A model generated the notes under the pieces. It saw only the letters and a list, made by a program, of their open reading frames with translations, did no database searches and was not told where the DNA came from. From Opisthocomus hoazin (lineage: Eukaryota > Chordata > Aves > Opisthocomiformes > Opisthocomidae), in NCBI RefSeq assembly GCF_030867145.1, contig NC_134416.1, forward strand, positions 21,023,514 to 21,087,513: a stretch of DNA of 64,000 bases, written 5' to 3'. Positions 38,801 to 49,110 of this stretch are shown here, one piece after another (the stretch's first letter is position 1; each line of letters begins with the position of its first letter). A program made the position numbers and the translations under genes.

Positions 38801-39700
38801 TTAAATTATAGATGTTTTGACACTGCCAGGGGAGCACGGTATCATCTTTTTGGCACAGCATGGCTTGGAGCTCTACATAAGTAATGGATCTAATCTGACT
38901 CCAGGCTAATAAATTAGTAATTATAACTCTTTGTATATGCAACAATCAGTGTGTCGATACTCACCAGTGTCCTCTTTCCTCTTCGAGGACTAGATGAATG
39001 CATCACCTTTCCTACTACTGATGGTTATGTTCTCTGCAGTGCACATTAAAGACACATTTGCTCTTAATTATTTTTGAGACCGTATTTAATATTTACACTC
39101 TAGTAGCAAACAGAAGTTCCCAACAGCAACTGGGGCCTTTTGTAGGAAGCGTAGATGCAAAGGAAATCTTTGCCCAAAAATACTATTGCTGAAAGTACAG
39201 CTTCTGCAAGCTCATTGAGGCCTATAAGCAGATATTCATGTGGAACCTTCACATCGAGAATTTCATTATCCTTTTTGTGGAAAAGCTGCCCTATTCCCCC
39301 ATTGTGTGGATATGCGTACGGCCCAGATTGCGGCCCTGCTAATAAATGTGTGTCTTCTAAGTAGACTCGCTCTGGGAAGCAGATGAACAGGGTTAACACA
39401 CGTGCATTAATCAATAGGAGGGTCAGCAACAATTACCGCGAGGAAAGGCAAGAGAGACAACACATTAATTAGATGCATTATGCAATGCGTTGTCCTGAGA
39501 ACCGAGTAAGTTGTTACGTCTCCGCATGTCCCATAAAAAGCTGCCACTGAGCAGTAACACGGAGCAGAGAACATCTGACGCGTTTTGCTATTTATACGGC
39601 TGCACATCCATCACATCTGTACTGCGAACATCTGCCAGGCCCAGAAAACCGCAGGCGCAGCCCGGGCTCAGCCTGCCCGGATTTTAAAACGTTTACGCTG
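35811..39700. other. Intergenic upstream flank of SYBU
   Basis: No gene is recognised. The proximal part (about 39,100-39,600) is noted separately for an antisense ORF, homeodomain-type TAATTAG and ATGCATTATGCAAT words at 39,464-39,487, and TATA-like words CATAAAAAG (about 39,532) and CTATTTATAC (about 39,589). Confidence 0.5.
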
Positions 39701-39701
39701 A

Positions 39702-39724
39702 TTTTTTTTTTTTTTTTTTTTTTT
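39702..39724. repeat. Poly-T tract of 23 bases
   Basis: An uninterrupted T run, followed by ATATAT, marks the sharp left edge of the GC-rich SYBU promoter region. It could be the A-tail of a minus-strand retroinsertion, but no such element adjoins it. Confidence 0.9.
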
Positions 39725-40070
39725 ATATATCTCGAGACCAGGGCCGGGCGGGGAGCGGGGGTGGGGGGGGTGGGGGGGGTGGAGCGGGCAGGGAGCTGCC
39801 TCTGCCCGAGGCGATACGGCTGCGGCCCGGGACCCCCGAGCCGGCCCCCGGGGAGGGCTGGGGATGTGTGTGGAGAGGGGGTGGGGGATTCGCCCCGATC
39901 CCCGCACCTGCCCGGTACCCTCGGGACGGGCGGCGGCACCACGTGTCGGGGCGGGGAGCGGCGGGGCCGGGCCGGGCTCCGCCACCCCCAGAGCCGCAGC
40001 GGGCGGTGGCGGCGGCGGCGGCAGCAGCGAGAGAAGCGAGTCCCGCTGTTGAAAGCCATCCCTCTCGCCC

Positions 40071-40106
40071 ATGCCAGGTGCCGGTCGCCGGTTGGGGGGT
40101 GACTGA
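40071..40106 (+). promoter_or_regulatory. Upstream ORF in the SYBU 5' leader
   Basis: An ATG at 40,071 opens an 11-codon frame that stops at 40,104-40,106, only six bases before the main start codon. Its start context is weak (C at -3, C at +4), while the SYBU ATG has G at -3 and G at +4, so leaky scanning is likely. It matters only if transcription starts upstream of 40,071, which I infer but cannot show. Confidence 0.45.
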
Positions 40107-40112
40107 GGAGCG

Positions 40113-40139
40113 ATGGGGCCTCTGCGGGACAGCAGCAAG
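40113..40139 (+). CDS. SYBU: Syntabulin, coding exon 1 (residues 1-9)
   Basis: The start ATG at 40,113 begins MGPLRDSSK, close to the amino terminus of mammalian syntabulin (which also begins MGPLR). The exon ends with AAG followed directly by the donor GTGAGG at 40,140, leaving phase 0. The start is chosen because of the protein match, the good start context and its place inside the CpG island. At nine codons it is far too short for ORF-based gene finding, and it would be missed without the downstream match. Confidence 0.9.
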
Positions 40140-40333
40140 GTGAGGAGCTGGGGGGGGCTGCGGGGACCGGGGAGAGGCAGGGGCAGGAGAACACCGGACA
40201 ACCCCCGGTGTGACCCCCCGGAGAACACCGGCGAGGGGGGGTGTCCGGTGTTCTCCTGCCCCTGCGGGGATTGTGGGAGGAGAAGTGCGCATCCGAGGGG
40301 GTCCCTGACGCCAGGGTGTCCCCTCCCGAGCAG
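40140..40333 (+). other. SYBU: SYBU intron 1 (194 bp) containing a strong hairpin
   Basis: The intron has a GTGAGG donor and a CCCGAGCAG acceptor, and is very GC-rich. A perfect 23-bp inverted repeat lies inside it (40,178-40,200 and 40,242-40,264). In the 41-base spacer a further 7-bp stem can form (40,205-40,211 with 40,225-40,231, loop of 13). The motif GGAGAACACCGG occurs twice in direct orientation and once inverted. The acceptor lacks a long pyrimidine tract; alternative AGs lie within 6 bp, and the one at 40,332-40,333 is chosen by homology. Confidence 0.8.
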
Positions 40334-40514
40334 GAGCAGAAGACACAGCTGGAGAAGGAGATATCCCGCAGCCGCATCCCCCGCCTGGTCCTCCGCCCGC
40401 AGCAGAAGGTCTCCCCCTCTTCCGAGTCTCCCTTTTCGGAAGAGGAGAGCCGGGAATTTAACCCGCCCGGTTCCTCCGGCGGAAGGACGCTCAGCAGCAA
40501 CAGCTTCTGCTCAG
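40334..40514 (+). CDS. SYBU: Syntabulin, coding exon 2 (residues 10-70)
   Basis: In frame with exon 1, this exon encodes the amino-terminal region starting EQKTQLEKEI. It contains the block SRSRIPRLVLRP (residues ~20-31) and SESPFSEEESREFNP, both strongly conserved in syntabulin, and ends ...TLSSNSFCS plus the first base of the next codon. The donor is CAG|GTAGCG at 40,515, phase 1. Downstream the frame stays open in the intron by chance because of high GC. The region is Ser/Arg-rich and probably disordered. It lies in the N-terminal tail, ahead of the kinesin- and syntaxin-binding parts. A stretch with loose conservation sits between the two blocks. Confidence 0.95.
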
Positions 40515-42500
40515 GTAGCGCAGAAAGGACCACCACCCTCCCCGCCCAGTTGCACCAGTCCTCGCCCAGGGGGTGGGTCACGGTGGGTCACGCCGACCCC
40601 CGAGGCTTCGCTGTCACCCCCAGGCACAACATCCGCGCGTCGGGCTCGGATGGAGCATCCCGCTCTGCAGATGAAGAAAGGCAACCATTGATTTTTATTC
40701 TCTGGGAAATCCAGTATCTGTTTTTCTAATGCGTGTCCGTAAGCAAAACCAGATGTTTCCATCTCGAGTTCTGCTCTCTGCCGCGAAAAAGTTGGCGGTT
40801 TTACTGCGGCAGAATAGTTGCTTTAAAGAGAGAGATTTGCCTGAGGAGCTGCAGCGTGGGTTTGAGGCATTCCGAAAAGCTCGGAAGCCAGAGAGTCTGT
40901 AGAACAGGGGAGGTGCTATGAAGGGCATCATAAATGGGTCAGATACTGCCTGCCGTTCCTTTTAGTTTTGTGACAATGATCTCCATGCATGAGTCGGAAC
41001 AAAATATGTAGGTGAAGTTTTTACTGTCATAGTGAAGTGAGTGTTGTTAGAGAATTCAGTCTTCTCCTGACAAGCATGTCGCCAGGCGTGAGCTGGGCAT
41101 GACGACTTCTCTACAGAGAGGGCAACGGCTGGGTGATGCATCAGAAGTAAATTACCACTCCCCAGCTGCAGACCTCAGTCATTTGCTCTTCAGGATGAAT
41201 ATATCCCTTTCCCTGAAACCAGATTTTTTATGTTAAATACTTGTTCTGTGTAGAGTTGAGCACAATCTAAGTGCCTCAGCTAGCAGTGAATGACTCAGAT
41301 ACCTACTAGTGGTGAGTAATCTTTTAATTCAGTGAACCTCTTCACCGTGTATGATGTTATGCACATGGATAATGGCATTGAAGGTCACATCACAAACACC
41401 TTGGGCTCTACATGCATGTGGTAATTTAAAAAATATTTTGGTGACTAAAAATTTGGTTTTAATAGTCAGCATTTTGGAGAGCATAACATTCTCCATCTAC
41501 CTAAACATCTGAATTAGAACAAGTATTTTTGTAACAGTTAATATCAGAGCATGTTCCTGAACTTCTTTTTTGTTTATTTATAGAGTATTTAAATTACCAA
41601 AGATTTTCCTGAGGGCAGGCAGAGACACTCATATCTATCTTTGTCTTCACTACAGTGGATCAGATTTTTTTTTTAATTCTTTTCAGAAAAAGCAGTGTGT
41701 TGTACACTGTGTACGAGAACAGTCAGTTTTTCTAGATGAGAAACACCATATCCATGTTTGAGGTTACCATTTCCTTCTTAGCTTGAATAGATTTTGCAGT
41801 TCAGGTTGAGTGGAATGATCTATTTGGTTATTCTTTAATGAACAATGCAGAGCGTTAAATAAACAATATAGGTTGCACAAATGCTGAAGTCTTTTCCCCA
41901 TGACTTTTGAATCCCTTCACCTTACCTGTTTGAGTTTGCCTGTTGCCTCGTAAGAAACGAAGAAGTGAAATCTTTTGAAGCTTTCTAGAAATATATTATT
42001 TTTATGATCTCTCCCAAACGGCTGCTTTTTATCCCGATTTTTTTTCCCCCATGTGTTGACAAGCCTTTCATCCTGGGTACTGACATTCTTTTTAATTATA
42101 TCTTTTGGGTTTGTATTGCGTTCTTCAGATCTACTTGACACAGACCTGCCAAAGTAAGACCCTTGCTGTCCCACTGCATTGCATGGGCTGTGTCTTGAAT
42201 CCCAGCAGAGCTTTGTGTTTACTCTGGGTGTGTCTGATCTCGCGGTTTGACAGTTTTAAGGTGCCTTTCACAGAGGTATTCAGCAGTGCAGTGCTGCTCT
42301 CTTAACCTGCCTCTGAAGCACAACTGCTGATATTTTAATTTCCTTTATTCATCTTTTATTCTTCCACGAATGCTGCCTTGATTTAGTTTGATTTTTTTCC
42401 TCATGAGACCTTTGTGCTTCTCAGGCTGCCTGCAGCACACATACAGGTGTGCACTACCCAGTGTGTCTGCTGCAAGCCGTCAAACTGTACGCAGCCAGGA
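40515..42500 (+). other. SYBU: SYBU intron 2, first part
   Basis: This part leaves the CpG island at about 40,720 and becomes AT-rich. No exon, RNA or named repeat is recognised up to the CR1 at 42,501. Confidence 0.6.
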
Positions 42501-43337
42501 ATCACAGAATCACAGAATCACAGAATCGTAGGGGTTGGAAGGGACCTCTGTGGGTCATCTAGTCCAACCCTCCTGCCGAAGCAGGGTCACCTACACTAGG
42601 CTGCACAGGACCTTGTCCAGGCGGGTCTTGAATATCTCCAGAGAAGGAGACTCCACAACCTCCCTGGGCAGCCTGTTCCAGTGCTCCCTCATCCTCAGAG
42701 GGAAGAAGTTCTTCCTCATGTTCAGCTGGAACTTCCTGTGCCTCAGTTTGTGCCCATTGCCCCTTGTCCTGTCGCTGGGCACTACTGAAAAGAGCTTGGC
42801 CCCATCCTCCTGACACCCACCCTTGAGATATTTACAAGCATTTATTAGGTCCCCTCTCAGCCTTCTCTTCTTCAGGCTGAACAAACCCAGCTCCCTCAGC
42901 CTTTCCTCGTAGGAGAGATGTTCCGGTCCCCTCACCATCCTTGTAGCCCTCCGCTGGACTCTCTCCAGTAGCTCTTCATCTGTCTTGAACTGGGGAGCCC
43001 AGAACTGGACACAGTACTCCAGATGAGGCCTCCCTAGGGCAGTGTAGAGGGGAAGGAGAACCTCCCTTGACCTGCTGGCCACACTCTTCTTGATGCACCC
43101 CAGGATTCCATTGGCCTTCTTGGCAGCCAGGGCACACTGCTGGCTCATGGTTAACCTGTCGTCCACCAGGACACCCAGGTCCCTCTCCACAGAGCTGCTC
43201 TCCAGCAGGTCCACCCCAAGCCTATACTGATGCATGGGGTTGTTCCTCCCCAGGTGCAGGACCCTGCATTTGGCTTTGTTGAACCTCATCAGGTTCCTCT
43301 CTGCCCAGCTTTCCAGCCTATCCAGGTCACGCTGAAT
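42501..43337 (-). mobile_element. CR1 LINE 3' fragment, young, 837 bp
   Basis: This is the reverse-complement counterpart of 18,026-18,864. The minus-strand frame reads from [19 protein letters not shown] to ...[13 protein letters not shown] and a normal stop. It differs from the 18 kb copy by only about two residues in some 248 (E for D before SPSLEIF, and V for L near the end). The tail is (CACAGAAT)n at 42,501-42,525. The 5' truncation is sharp at 43,337, where the next bases no longer match the longer copy. It lies antisense to SYBU in intron 2, and the open reading frame is that of the element. Confidence 0.96.
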
Positions 43338-44773
43338 CAGCTGAGGCGTTGTCCTCCATCCCCGTACATGGTTTTGTAGGTGATAGATTTGGTGGGCTTT
43401 CACTGCGATGCAGGTATGGCAGCAGTTACTGACTCGATTTCCTCATTCTCTGATGTCTCTTCCCTGTCTTCCACTTATGATCCTTCCTTGTCATGGTATG
43501 TCTAATTCAGATGGAAATTCCCCAGCGGCAGCAAGTGGCTGCTGGTTCGTGTTTCTGGGAAGGGGATGGGGAAGAGCTGCCTGGTGAGGTGAGTGGAGGG
43601 GCTGCAGCCTCTCACCTGCCTCTCCCAGTGCTTCGCTGGGCACTTACCATCTTCACTGAGAAGTGACACGTGCAGAATGTGTATTTAAAATCAGCAAGTA
43701 ATAAATTTGGAAGAAATGAGCAGATGAATGAAGTGTGATGAATGATAGTATGATGGCAGTATGAAATAGCTCATGAGCATTTGGATAAATGTCTTTTTTG
43801 TAACTCCTTTGGAGCACTGAATTCCACAAGGTTCTTGGTAAGCAGATCATGTGAGTTGGCTTCTGAAATAATCCCTTTCCCCTTCCTTTAACAAATTGGT
43901 CTCTACATTTCTTCCTTTCCTATTGGTACCAAGTGTTTATGGTCAGTAGATTTCTTTTTGCCCTGGTAGAACTGGTTCTTTTTTTTTTTCCTGTTCTATG
44001 TAAGTATGTATTTCCTGGTTGATTCTCTAGAGCTTCTGACGTTGTCCATTTTCTCTGGGTGCTTACATTCGTCCCGATGCATGAATGAAGGTTTGGAGTT
44101 GTTCTTTCTCTTTAAATGAGAGCATCAGGGTCTTCTATGTGTCGTGAATGTTGGTTTAGGTAGGGGGGGCCTTTGGGAACTGTGGCAGTGCTGTGGGCAT
44201 GATGGCAACAGCAAAAAATACCTCTCAGCAACAGACGAGAACCACTTTCTTTTAATGTTTAGTTTCTTTTGAAGAAGTCATTAGTTCTGGCTAAGTTTTA
44301 AATTTGTGAGATCAGTTCTCTCTTCGTCATGTGTGACTGGATCAGAGAGTCCCTTGATTGTGATGGTCAATTATTTGCAGTGGACTTATGTCAGTTTTGC
44401 TTTGTAAATCCATGTGAAACATGGCGAGACTGTTAATCTTACCTGTGATATTCCTGATGAAATGCATTTTCAATATTCTTTGTTTCTGCCAAAGGAACAT
44501 GGATGCTTTCTGGATGTTGTGTAGGCGAGCTGAGCCTTTGTATCCGTATTCACTGTGCGCAATCCTTAAAATCGCAGCGCGTCTGGGGTCCTGTTTGTCA
44601 TTTGATAGGGGAGCGCTTCTCCTCCTTCAGCCACTGCCCTCCTTTGGCTTGGATGTCAGCCACAGAACGCATCTGATGCCAAACGATGGAAAATGCTCTC
44701 CCAGCAGCTTCATCTGGCTCAGCTGCTACCCAGCGTTTGCCTGTGTTGTGTGTCTTTTCCTCCTAAGTTGCAG
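43338..44773 (+). other. SYBU: SYBU intron 2, between CR1 copies
   Basis: No exon or named repeat is recognised. A 149-codon frame at 44,421-44,870 runs out of this stretch into the CR1 tail and is a chance chimera. Confidence 0.55.
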
Positions 44774-44927
44774 TGGAGTCTCCTTCTCTGGAGATATTCA
44801 AGACCCGCCTGGACAAGATCCTGTGCAGCCTACTGTAGGTGACCCTGCTTCGGCAGGGGGTTTGGACTAGATGACCCACAGAGGTCCCTTCCAACTCCTA
44901 CTATTCTGTGATTCTGTGATTCTGTGA
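44774..44927 (+). mobile_element. CR1 3' end, 154 bp, young
   Basis: It matches the last 150 bp of the young CR1 copies: TGGAGTCTCCTTCTCTGGAG, then AAGACCCGCCTGGACAAGAT, the stop, GACCCTGCTTCGGCAGG, GGACTAGATGACCCACAGAG, and the tail ATTCTGTGATTCTGTGATTC. It is a severely 5'-truncated insertion in sense with SYBU. Confidence 0.95.
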
Positions 44928-46274
44928 CTTTGACGGGGCTGTGTGTGCTCACCTCCTAGGTCGGTCGGAGAGCGCGATTTTAGCGCGGTGAGCAAATCAT
45001 CCTCTGGCGGGTCCGTGGCTGAGCGGCTGCCATGCTGCTGTTGGTAGGTCCAGTTACAATGTTTGCCGTGTAAGAAACAAGATCCTTAGGGCGGGGCGTC
45101 ATCCTTGATTTTTGTGTGTGTGCCCTTTTGATACCAAGCCAGCTGCGTTTTGGATCTAAGACAGCCTGGGTGTGTTGAACTCAGTAACAGCCTGTTTAGC
45201 TTTTCATTTTGAAAGGAAGTTAGTTTGGGATATACTTTTTTCCTAGTTTCTGCCTTTAAATAGCTCAGCTTTTAAACTTCTTCTTATGAAGAAGACTTGT
45301 TACATGCTACCTTTACCGTGATGCCCAAGCTTTCTTTCAGCCTTTCTTCAGAAGCCAGCCGCCTGAGTTTCTGCAGGTAATGCAGCGGTGCGTTGCTAAC
45401 AGAGATGCAGCTTTGCAGGAAGCACCTGTGCATTTAATAATCAGTTCAGCAGAAGACTTTATGAGCCAGAGGACTTGTTTTATACCCATAACAAATGGCT
45501 CCTCTTTTCTTGGGCTTACCTGCAAATCACTTTTTTTAACTAGACTGCGTAGTACTATGGGCCATTGAAAAACAGTGGCTGTTTTCTGTGTGAATGAATG
45601 TGACTCACTTCAACAAAGTCTTCGAAAACAGAAGTTGAAGCTTCTTTTTTGCAATGTCTTTCAGATTTCAAGGTCTGAGCTCACTGCTTGTTTCATAACT
45701 TGTTCTTTTCTGGTGGAAGGATTTTTTTTAAATCTTGCTTTTCACAGGTGTGGCACAGTAAATATGCTCCGGTAGCCTGGCTGCTCTCTAAGCCCGGGGT
45801 GCAGGCGCTGCAACAGGCATCTCAGTGTCACCGTGCCCTGCTCGCCTGCTCCTGGGCACGGTCCCCTTGAACTCATATTTGCCAACTGGCCCAGCTGTTG
45901 ATAGTGCTGGGGCTGAGTTTGCAGTGCATAAGTCAAAAAAAGCATGTAGGCTTTGGGCTGGCTTATTAAAGTCAATGTGAATGCGCTACACATATTGCTA
46001 GCCACAGATCTGAGGAGAATTGTTGTACGGGTGTTACTGGACAAAATGCTGTACATTCTCACACTCCGGTAACTAATTTCTTTCCTAGAGCTTTGATGTA
46101 GGTTGTATTGCAAACCAGCTAGCCCTGGAGGCTACACTATTAAAGTGTGTGTACTAAATATATATTTCTGAATAGAAAAAGATAAAGGAAAACAAATTTT
46201 CAGTACTGTAACAAATCAACAGATTGAAGCCAGAGAGTTAATATGAATTACTGAAAATAATTACCTCTATTATT

Positions 46275-46307
<33 letters not shown>

Positions 46308-48964
46308 GTATGTATTATTATGGAAACAGTCAGATCTGCCATTCTTCTTATTTCTTGTTACAAGAAGAAATATTTTGTTTAAATAATTCCTTATGGTTTA
46401 TTTGCTGCTTTTTTAGCCTGTGTTACTCAGTCAAAGGGGTATTCTTAAAGTGCTCAAGTATGTGATACTGAAAGTTATCTTCTCTCTGCTCCAGTCCTTT
46501 ATGCTACGCTTTTCCACAGTCCCTTTCCCATTTTTCCAAACTTCTGAAGTAGAGGTCTTCTCAGTCGCATTTGTTTGCAGCACTGTGTAAGGCAGTTCAG
46601 TCATCACTGTGATATTAATTTACAAGAACATTGAAACAAGTCTGCTTTCAAAAATGCATGTATGGTGTTTGCATAAAGGCGACGCTGGTGATACGCTTCG
46701 TTTTCTCACTGCTGCTTCTCTGGAGAATTTCCTGCTGGGCCAGCTTATGTGCAATAATTTATTACTGCTTCACGTTGTCAAGCACCAGCACAGAGGTCTG
46801 TTCCAAACATGGAAGTGAGAAAAGTGCCTAGGTGCTAAACAGTAAAGTCTGACCGTTCCTCAGTTTTTGGCCTTTCCCTGCTTCCCTTTCAGCTTCACAA
46901 TTTATTCCCTCTTACTAAGTAACGATCTTTTTGTTCCTTTGCCACACAACAACTTCTGGAAGCCAAAATATTTGACCTTTTGAATGTTTGTTGTCACCTT
47001 TTTATGTATCTGTCAGCACTGTGAACCTTTAAAGCCTGACCCAGAGCCTCCTGAGGTCAGTTGCTCTGGCACATTTTGGATGGTGTCCCGAGAACAGTCA
47101 GTACCTCACCCTTTCTACTACCCTGTTTGTTGCAGCTTGCTGTGTACTATGGACTGAATTCTAAACTATATCATGTATTTTCTTTGCCACCCATGCGTAA
47201 TCTAGTACTTTTGTTCTGAAGTGCTTTTCACACAATTTTCTATGGAGTTGAATGTTGCCATGGGTATTGAAGAACATCACAACTTGTAGCGGAAATGAAA
47301 CCTTTAATCAGAAGTCTTTGATTTCTTTTGTATTAAAAGAGAATATTGATAGTTTAAAAGAACTTCTACATGACATGTTTTAACACTACATTTTTAGGGG
47401 TAATATACATCCTTGACAATTTGGAACAATGTTTTGGCATCTATGTATCACCAAACACAGTGAGTGAATTCTGTGGCCATGCTAAGTGCTAGTCTGGGTT
47501 TGGTGGCAATTTAAAACAAAAAATGCATAGAACAACATTGGATAGAACATACGTGGTTTCCAAGAATCATTAGAAGGCAAACAGTGCAATGTTATGAGGT
47601 GATGTTGAAGCTGTGAGGGTCACGGTCACATGCTGTCAGCCATGGAGGCAGAGCTATGTAAGAACAGAGAAGTGTAACATGTTATAACCTGTGAGGAGCA
47701 GGTACAAATTTCTATGTGGTCTACTGAAGATTTTTATTTCCAGAAATGGTACTTCAAATTTGGATGGAATATTTATAATTTCTTCCTTTGCTGCATAAGT
47801 GAACTAAGCACATAAAACCACACGTGCAGAAACCCATCTATATAAACATACATTTCACGTTATGTTGATATGAAATAGGTAGTATTTTTTACATTTGATA
47901 TAGTCAAGGCTCTCTCACCAAAGGTAGCAGCAGTGACTCCGCTTCCAGCTACTGACCTCAGAAAAGGGTAACCAAGCCTACTAAAGTGCTTAAAAAATCC
48001 TGCCTAACAGCCAAAACTCTTCTTTGTCTCTTCTTCAGACTCTTTCCTCTCCTGACCTTTAGTTAAAATTTTTCTTTAAAATTTTCATACACATTTTCAG
48101 TCCTTTATCATCTTAAATCCCTTGCCCAAATGCTATCTGTGATGTGATATCAAAACTCTAGGAGCTATGCTATTCCTGACCGCAGCACTCTCCTGGTAAC
48201 AGTACTATTTTTATTGATAGTTTTACTAGTAAGCTTTGATGCTTTTGTTCTTTAATACTGATACCATTAGTGGTGCTATAAATGTAATGACAAAGCCAGT
48301 AAACCACAGTTATATAGTCCTTTTCTGAGATGGTTTCCCAGAACTCAGGTCAGTCCTGCTTATTAGTGAAATGTTCACATAGAAGGCAGATTAGTAGTGG
48401 CATCGTTTGCTGCCAAAGTCAATTAAAATTTGCTGCTTCAGTGTAGCTTAGCTATTGTACAGTCAGATGTCGAGAGCTGATAGCTTTAAGGACATGTTTA
48501 TGGGAAATATTGCGTGGTAAAAGATGTCCAAGCTCTAGGAGTGGGTCAGTCCATCTTCTTTCACCTTGCTCTCACCTCTTCTACACAATATGAGCCTGCC
48601 ACCATTTATGCCATGCTGTGAGCGACCAGAGAAGAGCACTTGCTAAATTCAGCTACCAGCCTCCGTACTAGATTTTCAGTAGTGACCATTAGTGGTCAGC
48701 CTCTGGGTGTGATGGAAGCAAGGTTGGTGAAGAACAGGTGTAAAAGTTGCCTATGTATTAATGATAGGAACCTCAGCAACGATCAAAAGGAGCTGAAGAT
48801 GTTCAGTCTTGATTTTACTTAGTTCACTACTGAGTTAGATTTCAAGACTAGAACATTAAAATCAATAGTTCCAGCTTGAAAGATGGACTGGGAAAAACAG
48901 GGTGGTTCCTAGCTGTAGAATATCTAAAAAATGGAAAAGTATGATCCTAAGCATGTAAGTTGTG
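44928..48964 (+). other. SYBU: SYBU intron 2, with a GT/AT microsatellite
   Basis: No exon is recognised. A (TG)n(TA)n microsatellite lies at 46,274-46,313. The remainder is AT-rich intronic sequence without named repeats. Confidence 0.55.
46274..46313. repeat. (TG)n(TA)n dinucleotide microsatellite
   Basis: About eight TG units run directly into about eight TA units, followed by TGTATGTA. It is likely to be variable in length between individuals. Confidence 0.9.
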
Positions 48965-49110
48965 TGGGACCTCTGGCAATCATTTCATCCAGCCTCCTTT
49001 TTGAAGCAAGACTGTTTCCAGCACTGCATCACATCAGTCATAGCTTTGTCTATCCAAGTTTAGAAAATTTTCAAGGACAAGTGTTTGCACAGCCTCTCTG
49101 GGTGACCTCA
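48965..49110 (-). mobile_element. CR1 3' fragment, old
   Basis: On the plus strand the words GGGACCTCTGGCAATCAT, TCCAGCCTCC, GCAAGACTGTTTCCAGCACT and CACAGCCTCTCTGGGTGACCT follow the reversed CR1 3' end (the GGTTGGACTAGATGATC region through the WNRLPREVV region). The tail repeat is lost and divergence is high. Confidence 0.7.

Larger units (their letters stand above)
39735..40720 (+). promoter_or_regulatory. SYBU: SYBU promoter CpG island
   Basis: A dense GC- and CpG-rich block covers the expected 5' UTR, coding exons 1 and 2 and intron 1. It contains long G runs with quadruplex potential (39,741-39,793), GC boxes (GGGGCGGGG at about 39,948), an E-box CACGTG (39,940-39,945), and a GGC repeat (about 40,004-40,021). 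No TATA box lies close to the start codon, as expected for a CpG-island promoter with dispersed initiation. The exact transcription start cannot be read from sequence. Confidence 0.85.

Noticed and set aside
39592..40581. 329-codon antisense ORF across the CpG island
   Set aside because: It is a Pro/Arg/Ser-rich chance frame caused by high GC and few stops. It overlaps the SYBU exons, which explain the sequence.
40241..40729. 162-codon ORF covering SYBU exon 2
   Set aside because: Only 40,334-40,514 is supported by homology and splice sites. The first and last parts are intron read through in frame.
42591..43403. 270-codon antisense ORF as a host gene
   Set aside because: It is the C-terminal coding part of CR1 plus a few codons of flank, so it belongs to the mobile element.
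44421..44870. 149-codon ORF in SYBU intron 2
   Set aside because: Its end lies in the CR1 3' fragment read in a non-coding frame and its beginning has no motif, so it is a chance fusion.
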